DNA of 64,000 nucleotides from Falsiroseomonas algicola (GTDB lineage Bacteria > Pseudomonadota > Alphaproteobacteria > Acetobacterales > Acetobacteraceae): assembly GCF_011040385.1 (NCBI RefSeq), contig NZ_JAAIKB010000003.1:186001-250000 (forward strand), given 5' to 3'. Positions within the stretch are counted from its first letter, which is position 1; the number at the start of each line of letters is the position of its first letter. Below, piece by piece: positions 58,250 to 64,000 of the stretch. Under the pieces are notes generated by a model. It ran no database searches. It saw nothing but the letters and a program-made list of their open reading frames with translations, and was not told the DNA's origin. The position numbers were made by a program, and so were the translations under genes.

Positions 58250-59416
58250 TCACTCATCGCGCAGCCCCTCGGCCGGGTCGGCGCTCGCCGCGCGCTGGGC
58301 GGCGGCGGTTGCGGCGAGCGTGGCGGCGAGGAGGGAGAGGGCGAGGGCGGCGCCAAATTCGGGGGCGCCGATGCGGGCGAGGTTCTGGCCGTCGTTGGGG
58401 CCGAGGAGGGGCAGGCGGTTCACGGCTTCCGCGGCGGCGAGGGCGAGGGCCGTGCCGGCCAGGCTGCCGCCCAGCGCGTAGGCCAGGCCTTGCCAGATGG
58501 GGATGAGGGTGAGGGTGGTGCGATCGAGGCCCATGAGGCGGAGCAGGGAGAGGGTGCGGCGCTTGCGGGCCGTGCTGGCCCAGAGGGCGGCGCCGAGCCC
58601 GAGGATGAAGCCGGTGCCGCCGACGAGCGCGATGACGGCGAAGCCGGCGGTGAGGTTGCGGTCGAGCGCCAGCAGGGCTGCGACCTCGTCCGCGCGGGAG
58701 CGGGTTTCGATGCCCTGGGATTGCAGCAGGGCGACGAGGGTCGGCACGTCCTCCAGCCGACGTGCATGGAGGCGGAAGCCCTCGGCGCGGCGTGGAGTGG
58801 TGTCGGCGGTGCGGTCGTCGAGGAAATCCTGCACGCGGCGGCCCAGTGCGGGGGGCGCGAAGATCGCGTCGCGGTCGAAGGCGCCGGCCGGGGCGATGGC
58901 GAGCGTCGTGAGGTCGAGCGCCAGCACCTCTCGCCCCTCGCCGACGCGGCGGATGATGCGCAGCCGCAGCGCGTCACCGGGGCGAAGCGCGAGGCGCTGC
59001 GCGGCGGCGGCGGTGACGATGATCTGGCTGTCGGTCGCGGCGGGGATGCCGGGCAGCAGTGGGTCGCCCGGCGCCGTCGGCAGGATCTCGACGGTGGCGA
59101 TGCGGCCCGGGCGGGCGGCGGCTTCCAGGCTGCCGGTGGCGGCAAGCAGGCGCGTGCGCGGGATCAGGAAGCCCGTCTCCGGTCGTGCGGCCAGCGCCTC
59201 GAACCAGGCAGGGTCCAGCGCCAGGTTCTGGATGTTCGCAATCTCCCGCGTGCGGGGGCTGGCGGAGAGGTCGTCCTTGAGCCCCGCGATGACGCCGGCG
59301 CGCAGCCCCGCCAGCAGGATCAGCGGCGCGATGACCGCGGCCAGCGCCAGCACGGAGCAGAGGGTGAAGGCGGGTTCGCGCCGAAGGTCTGCCAGGGCGA
59401 GGTGGAGCGATCGCAT
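58250..59416 (-). CDS. FtsX/MacB-type ABC transporter permease
   Basis: This 388-residue permease has one N-terminal helix (PAFTLCSVLALAAVIAPLILLAG), a periplasmic domain of about 190 residues, and three C-terminal helices (LTAGFAVIALVGGTGFILGLGAALWAS, TLTLIPIWQGLAYALGGSLAGTALALAAAEA and a last one), the FtsX-like pattern. Permeases of this type do not import nutrients but drive lipoprotein release, toxin export or cell-wall enzyme activation. The ATG overlaps the ATPase stop by one base (TGATG), so both are translated together. With the vWA, Pro-rich and SrfC-like genes it forms one coupled series. Confidence 0.85.
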   Translation of the reverse strand: MRSLHLALADLRREPAFTLCSVLALAAVIAPLILLAGLRAGVIAGLKDDLSASPRTREIANIQNLALDPAWFEALAARPETGFLIPRTRLLAATGSLEAAARPGRIATVEILPTAPGDPLLPGIPAATDSQIIVTAAAAQRLALRPGDALRLRIIRRVGEGREVLALDLTTLAIAPAGAFDRDAIFAPPALGRRVQDFLDDRTADTTPRRAEGFRLHARRLEDVPTLVALLQSQGIETRSRADEVAALLALDRNLTAGFAVIALVGGTGFILGLGAALWASTARKRRTLSLLRLMGLDRTTLTLIPIWQGLAYALGGSLAGTALALAAAEAVNRLPLLGPNDGQNLARIGAPEFGAALALSLLAATLAATAAAQRAASADPAEGLRDE

Positions 59417-60123
59417 CACGCGGGAAGCAGCGCAGGGAGGCGGGAGGAGGCCGGCCCGGGTTGCAGGGGCACTTCGTGAAATCCGGCCGCGCGGGCGGCG
59501 GGCGCGTCATGCGTCGCGAGCAGCACGGCCGCGCCAGCCTGCCGCGCCTGGTCGGCCAGCAGGGCGAGGATGGTGGCCGCCATGTCGGGATGGACGCTGG
59601 CGGTAGGCTCGTCGGCCAGGACGAGCGCCGGGCGATGGGCCAGCGCGCGCAGGATGGCGGCGCGCTGCCGCTGGCCCACGGAAAGCGAGGCCGGCATGCG
59701 CGCCAGCAGGTCATCGATGCCGAGCGTCCCGGCCAGCGCCACCAGATGCGCGGCATCCCGCCGCCCCGCCAGGTCCTGCGCCAGCGCGGCATTGGCGCCG
59801 ACGCTGAGGAAGGGCACGAGCCCGCCGGTCTGCAGCACATAGCCGAAATGCCGCGCGCGGAGTGTTGCCAGCGCGTCCTTCGCACCCCGTGCCCACAGTG
59901 CCGCAGCGTCCGTGCCGCAGATTGCCATCACCGTCGCGTTGTCCGGCCGTCGCGCCAGCGCGGCGATGTCGAGCAGGGTGGATTTGCCGGTACCGCTCGC
60001 CCCCGTCACCGCCACCAGCGAACCGGCCTCGAGTCGGAGGGCCTCGATCGTCAGCGTGAAGGCGGCACCGCCGGCGCGGCGGGTGGCGACCACCCCCTCC
60101 AGCACCAGGGGCGCCTCGGTCAC
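59416..60123 (-). CDS. ABC transporter ATPase (LolD/MacB type)
   Basis: This 235-residue ATPase has Walker A GASGTGKST, Q loop YVLQTGGLVPFLSV, signature SLSVGQRQRAAILRAL, Walker B ALVLADEPTAS and switch His ATHDAPAA. The LSVGQ signature deviates slightly from LSGGQ. The short length and pairing with an FtsX-type permease place it in the LolD/MacB group. The GTG start overlaps the stop of the vWA gene by 4 bases (GTGA). Confidence 0.9.
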   Translation of the reverse strand: MTEAPLVLEGVVATRRAGGAAFTLTIEALRLEAGSLVAVTGASGTGKSTLLDIAALARRPDNATVMAICGTDAAALWARGAKDALATLRARHFGYVLQTGGLVPFLSVGANAALAQDLAGRRDAAHLVALAGTLGIDDLLARMPASLSVGQRQRAAILRALAHRPALVLADEPTASVHPDMAATILALLADQARQAGAAVLLATHDAPAARAAGFHEVPLQPGPASSRLPALLPA

Positions 60124-62018
60124 GGAAGCTGGTCGAGCGGCATGGGGAACACCGCCGCGCCCGCATCGTTGCCGCTGCCGAGTTGCGTCCAGAGCGCCGG
60201 CGTGCGCGCGTATTCGTCATAGAGGCGCAGCTTCGCCTCCAGCGCGTTCAGCAATTCGCGCTGCCCGCCGGATTGCAGTTCCAGCCAGCCGCGCTCGGTC
60301 AGCTCCATCACCTGGCTGCGATAGGGCAGTCCGTCGAGATATTCGCCGAAGGCAGCGCCGAGGCGCTCCAGATTGCCGATGCGCCGCGGATCGCGCGCGG
60401 CGGAGAGCGCGGCGTTGCGGATATTGGCGAAGACCGTCTGCGGCTGCAGCCGCCCCGCATTGGCGCCGTCGATCACCAGGCGCAGCGCGCTGCGAAGATC
60501 AGAGAGCTGGTCGCGCGTCAGCAGGATGCGGACATCGAGGTTGGCGCGGTTGCTGTCCGCCAGGTCCCGGTCGGTCGTGAAGCTGCGCACGATATCGGGC
60601 GCCGCGGCTTCCTGCACGCGGCCGAGATAGGCAAGGCGCATGGCCTGGCCGACCACGTCGATCTGCTGCTGCACCTGGGGCGCGGCGGGGGCATTGCCGC
60701 GGAGCTGGGCGATGGGCGTGTTGGTGATGGCGGCGACCTGGCGCAGCAGGGCTTCGGTGATCGCCTCCACCGTCTGGCCGAAGGCCGCGACCTCGCCATT
60801 CGGGATCGGGTAGTAGAAGGGCTCCGGCGCGCCATCGAAGCGTGTCAGTTCGCGGTACTGGGCGCGGGCGCGGGCGTGATTGTTGCGGCCTTCCGGCGTC
60901 AGCAGGTGCAGCGCGAAGGTCGCGATGGCGCGCTGCTTCAGCAGCTCCCGCATCTCCGCGATGCCGAGGCGCGTGGAGGATCGCGCATCCGTCGCCTCCC
61001 GCGTCCCCGCATCCGTCACCAGGATGATGAAGCGCCCGCCGAGGCTGTTCCAGTCGGCGGCATCGAGCGCGGCACGGAGCCCCGCCACCGCATCCTCGTC
61101 GAAGCCCTCATTGCTTTCGGTGGCGGCGCTGGCTTCGGCGATGCGGGGCAGGATGGCGTCGGCGGGGGCGGAGAAATCGGCGCGGGCATAGGTGCGCGTC
61201 ACGTATTCCAGCGCGGGATTCCCGCCGAGGTCGTCGCGATAGACGACGAGCCCGAAGCGGAAGCGGTCCCGCAGCGCGGTGGTGCCGATCCGCGCCATGA
61301 CGTTGCGGATCGCCTCCCGCGTCCGGTCGAGATAGGGCTGCATGGACAGCGTGGTGTCCACCACGAAGACGAGCGCGCCGCGGAAATCGGCGAGGGGATC
61401 GCGCGCAGGCGGCGGCGCGCGGCGCTCGGCCGGGGCGGAGGCGACTTCCAGCAGCCGCATCCGGTCGCCGCGTTCGTTCTCGACCTCCTCCGCCGACAGA
61501 ACGGGCAACAGGTAGAAATTGCGGCTGATATCGACATAGGTCTCGGGTTCGAGGGCGATGACCCGGCCATCATTGGCGCGCCGCGCCTCCGCCCCGGCCG
61601 CCGCCATGTCGCGTGCCAGGATCACGCGCCGCAGCGCCGCGCCTTCCGCGAAGAACATGGTGCGCTCGCGGCCGGCGGGGTTGGTGAAGGCCAGCACCAT
61701 GGTCTGGCCCCAGGGGAGGGCGCGTTCCTCCCGCATCCAGCCTTCGGTGGTGCCGGTGGCGTCGCGGCCGACCTCGATCCAGGCCTCGGCGCCGCTGCCC
61801 TGGCGGGCATAGACGTGGAACAGGGTGAAGCCCGGCACGGGGGTTCCGGTGCCGGCGCCTGGTGTGGCGTGCAGCGTGGCGCCCGGGCGCGTCAGCACCT
61901 TCTGCGTCAGCGTCTGCTTGCCTTCCATCAGCAGCGCGCGCCGCGCGCCGGTGGGCGCTTGTGCCAGCGCGGGCAACGCGATGAAGGCGGCAAAGATCAG
62001 GGCGAGGAAGCGCATCAT
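60120..62018 (-). CDS. secreted von Willebrand factor A-domain protein
   Basis: This 632-residue protein has a signal peptide (MMRFLALIFAAFIALPALA), an SH3b-like segment at about 35-105 (VLTRPGATLHATPG, WIEVG, EGWM), and a vWA domain at about 213-400. The metal-ion site is DTTLS (Asp221, Thr223, Ser225), with later FIILVTDAGTRE completing it. The C-terminal about 200 residues are helical and unlike known domains. The vWA fold usually binds a partner protein through Mg2+. The gene overlaps both neighbours by 4 bases, so its product probably works with the ABC transporter and the Pro-rich membrane protein in the cell envelope. Confidence 0.85.
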   Translation of the reverse strand: MMRFLALIFAAFIALPALAQAPTGARRALLMEGKQTLTQKVLTRPGATLHATPGAGTGTPVPGFTLFHVYARQGSGAEAWIEVGRDATGTTEGWMREERALPWGQTMVLAFTNPAGRERTMFFAEGAALRRVILARDMAAAGAEARRANDGRVIALEPETYVDISRNFYLLPVLSAEEVENERGDRMRLLEVASAPAERRAPPPARDPLADFRGALVFVVDTTLSMQPYLDRTREAIRNVMARIGTTALRDRFRFGLVVYRDDLGGNPALEYVTRTYARADFSAPADAILPRIAEASAATESNEGFDEDAVAGLRAALDAADWNSLGGRFIILVTDAGTREATDARSSTRLGIAEMRELLKQRAIATFALHLLTPEGRNNHARARAQYRELTRFDGAPEPFYYPIPNGEVAAFGQTVEAITEALLRQVAAITNTPIAQLRGNAPAAPQVQQQIDVVGQAMRLAYLGRVQEAAAPDIVRSFTTDRDLADSNRANLDVRILLTRDQLSDLRSALRLVIDGANAGRLQPQTVFANIRNAALSAARDPRRIGNLERLGAAFGEYLDGLPYRSQVMELTERGWLELQSGGQRELLNALEAKLRLYDEYARTPALWTQLGSGNDAGAAVFPMPLDQLP

Positions 62019-63067
62019 GGCCAGAAATCCCGAAGCGCGCGTTGAGCCACCGTGTCGCCGCCCTGCGCCGCCGTCTCCAGCCGGTCGCGCAGGATGGCGC
62101 GCGGCGCGGCCGCGGCGGTGTCGCCCGCGCGTTCCGCGTTGCGCCACAACTCCGCGGCCTTGGTCGGGTTGGGCATGGAGAGAGCGCCGCCCGGCGTGAA
62201 GGTGGCGGGATCATAGAGCCGCGCGAGGGCGCTGATCGCCGGCGCGTGTCCCGCATCCGCGGCGAGTTCGATCAGCAGCAGCGCATCCTGCGGCCGCGTG
62301 GCCTGGCGCGCCTGGCCGATCTCCAGGACCCGCGCGGGCGGCAGGTTCATGGCGGCAATCTCGGCGGGGGTCGCATTCGCCGTGGGGTCGGCGGGCGTGG
62401 CCGGCGTGGCCGGTGCGGCGGGCGTGGCCGGCAGGGCCACCTGCCGATCCCGCGCCGCCGGCCAGAACCACCAGGCAGCGCCGCCACCCCCGGCCAGCAG
62501 CAGCAGCGCCAGCAGGATCAGCGGCAGGCGGGAGGGTTGCGCCGGTGCCTCCGGCGGGCGGATCGGCGGCGGATCGACCGGGCGCGGCGGCAGCAGCGGT
62601 TCCGCGCGGGGCGCGGGTCGCAGCACCACCGTCTCGTCGCCGGCGGGCGGCTTCGGCGGCGGTGGTGGCGCCTCCACGCGCCCCGGCACGCGGCGCGGCT
62701 GCGCCTGGCCGGGCCGATTGGCGCCGAAGCCGCCGCGCTTGCCCGCCTGGGCGGGCGCGATCTCCGGCCAGATCACCACCTGGTCGATGCCGAGCGCGGG
62801 GATGCCGAGCCGCACGGGCCCGGGTTCCAGATGCTCCGCCGCCTCCGGCCCCAGCACCAGCACCAGCGCATCGCTCTCGCTGCCGCTCTCGATCGGCACG
62901 AGGCGCCCCGCCGCGACCTGCCAGCCATCGGGGCCAAGGCTGTCCGCGCCGAATCCCTCGCGCGTGAAGGTCACGGCAGGCGCTTCGCGGCCCGCCATCC
63001 CGGGCAGGATGATCCGCGCGCAGCCCTCGCCGGGGCGGTAGGGGTCTTCCTCGATGCGAAGACGCAT
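62015..63067 (-). CDS. single-pass Pro-rich membrane protein
   Basis: This 350-residue protein has an N-terminal domain of about 110 residues (MRLRIEEDPYRPGEGCARII...). A Pro-rich linker (about 130-180) follows, then one membrane helix at about 181-203 (LPLILLALLLLAGGGG, then WWFWP) and a C-terminal helical part that resembles Sel1/TPR-type repeats (ALLLIELAADAGHAPAISALARLYDP). The order is cytoplasmic domain, helix, periplasmic repeats. It may correspond to the SrfA-type protein that often accompanies SrfB and SrfC, but this is inference. The ATG overlaps the SrfC-like stop by one base (TGATG). Confidence 0.72.
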   Translation of the reverse strand: MRLRIEEDPYRPGEGCARIILPGMAGREAPAVTFTREGFGADSLGPDGWQVAAGRLVPIESGSESDALVLVLGPEAAEHLEPGPVRLGIPALGIDQVVIWPEIAPAQAGKRGGFGANRPGQAQPRRVPGRVEAPPPPPKPPAGDETVVLRPAPRAEPLLPPRPVDPPPIRPPEAPAQPSRLPLILLALLLLAGGGGAAWWFWPAARDRQVALPATPAAPATPATPADPTANATPAEIAAMNLPPARVLEIGQARQATRPQDALLLIELAADAGHAPAISALARLYDPATFTPGGALSMPNPTKAAELWRNAERAGDTAAAAPRAILRDRLETAAQGGDTVAQRALRDFWP

Positions 63068-64000
63068 CACGCCGCCTTCGCGCCATGCAGCGCGGTGTCG
63101 AGGTCGGACAGGATCCGCCCCAGCGCCGCGTTGCGCGCGACATCCACCGCATCCTCCCCATCGCCCTGCACGTTCAGGTCGGTGGAGCGGAGGAAGGCCT
63201 GCACCCAGTCCAGGCTCTGCTGCCGGTCGTAGTCGGCGGCCACCACGCCGAGCGGCGGCAGGCCATCGATCTTCGGCCGTGGCGCGAAGACCGGCCGGCG
63301 TTCGGCGCCGACCACCGGGCGTTCCGCGATCGGCTTGGTGTCGAAGCCCAGCGCGGCGACGAAGCCGCCGATGCGCAGCGCCGCGCAGAGCCCGCAGATG
63401 GCCGCCGCCGCCGAGGCATGGCGCCGGAAGCCGAGAATGCCCCGCAGTTCCGCCGCCAGCGCCGTCTGCAGCTTCTCCCGCCGCGCGGATCGCAGCAGCT
63501 CCGCCACCAGCGTCCCCGTCACTTCCGGCGTCATGCCATAGAGCGCGTGCGTCGCCGGCGCATCGGCGAAGGCATGCAGCCGGTCCGCCCACAGCTTCAG
63601 CGCGACGGAGGCGAGGTGGTCCGCCTCATCCTCCGGCCCCGAGCTCTCCACCTCTGGCGGCGGTTCGTCGCCGAAATCGAGCTCCGCCAGCAGCCCGGCC
63701 GCGGCGGTGCGGGTGCCGACCGGCACGGCGCCGGCCTCCGTCGCCGCGAAGCGGGTGCGCGCCAGCACGGCCGCGATCTCATCGGCCTCCGGCGCCAGCG
63801 CCCGCAGCAGATGGCCGAAGCGCTGCCGCTCCACCGCCTTGGCCAGCGCGACCGCCACGGCGCGGGACGCCGCGCGGCGTTTCGCCAGCTCCTGCGCGAG
63901 ATCGGCGGAATGCCAATGCGGCAGCAGCCGCGCGCGCAGCCTCTCCCCCAGGTCAGCCAGCCGCGCGGCCACCTGCCTGCGCTTCAGCGCGGGATCGCAG
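63067..64000 (-). CDS. probable SrfC/virulence-factor-family protein, N-terminus outside window
   Basis: About 311 residues are visible and the frame is open to the window edge, so the gene starts further right. The segments SARREKLQTALAAELRGILGF, then GGFVAALGFDTKPIAERPV, then RRPVFAPRPKIDGLPPLG and a final LDWVQAFLRSTDLN look like the C-terminus of the large putative virulence factors (SrfC type) that occur with SrfA and SrfB. The match is from memory of the pattern and needs a profile search. It is the first visible gene of a chain of minus-strand genes joined by 1-4 base overlaps. Confidence 0.6.
   Translation of the reverse strand, partial: CDPALKRRQVAARLADLGERLRARLLPHWHSADLAQELAKRRAASRAVAVALAKAVERQRFGHLLRALAPEADEIAAVLARTRFAATEAGAVPVGTRTAAAGLLAELDFGDEPPPEVESSGPEDEADHLASVALKLWADRLHAFADAPATHALYGMTPEVTGTLVAELLRSARREKLQTALAAELRGILGFRRHASAAAAICGLCAALRIGGFVAALGFDTKPIAERPVVGAERRPVFAPRPKIDGLPPLGVVAADYDRQQSLDWVQAFLRSTDLNVQGDGEDAVDVARNAALGRILSDLDTALHGAKAA

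Overview
The window is a chromosomal stretch of a very GC-rich alphaproteobacterium. The best guess is an Acetobacteraceae member of the Roseomonas/Roseococcus type. This is inferred from base composition, the many solitary periplasmic binding proteins (three TctC-type, one NMT1-type, one family-5, one DctP-type), leucine catabolism linked to a Liv transporter, a heterotetrameric sarcosine oxidase, and an AppA-like light sensor of the kind that controls bacteriochlorophyll genes. No rRNA, tRNA, prophage, insertion sequence or CRISPR array was seen.

Layout. 1-1667: end of an alpha/beta-hydrolase-like gene and an Asp/Glu-racemase-family gene. 1859-3595 (minus): an operator-like palindrome, a cobalamin riboswitch, a BLUF + B12-binding-like protein and an overlapping DUF1289 gene. 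3644-3821: hairpin array and terminator. 3822-9717: a sugar-acid or lactone catabolic island, with two TctC-type binding proteins divergent from an IclR-SMP30 fusion, a DapA-family lyase and an enolase-superfamily dehydratase; an IclR-type palindrome lies between the divergent arms. 9774-12832: DoxX-like protein, OpgC-like protein, NMT1-type binding protein and Rid protein. 12839-18947: a third TctC-type protein, then a purine-salvage block (phosphoribosyltransferase, family-5 binding protein, adenine deaminase) divergent from a nucleoside hydrolase, with three 28-bp palindromic repeats between. 18944-22925: DctP-type binding protein plus hybrid histidine kinase. 23544-32000: surface-polysaccharide locus (glycosyltransferase, two paralogous unknowns, CDP-glucose synthesis, C-methyltransferase-like protein, SDR epimerase, flippase). 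32127-45078: GDPD, then a Liv ABC operon interleaved with three adenylate-forming CoA ligases, and isovaleryl-CoA dehydrogenase. 45178-48410: small genes and a divergent SucC/SucD-like pair. 48412-54049 (minus): sarcosine oxidase soxBDAG plus a hydrolase. 54212-55345: TMEM43-like membrane protein. 55349-64000 (minus): a chain of coupled genes encoding a probable SrfC-like factor (cut by the window edge), a Pro-rich membrane protein, a vWA protein and an FtsX-type ABC transporter, then an unusual ~215-bp palindromic element, a SUMF1-fold protein and a secreted repeat protein.

Two parts look most worth following. The first is the riboswitch-controlled BLUF/B12 photoreceptor with a TGT-N12-ACA site, which suggests combined light, vitamin B12 and redox control. 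The second is the coupled SrfC-like/vWA/ABC/SUMF1 gene set at the right edge, which looks like a poorly described envelope system.
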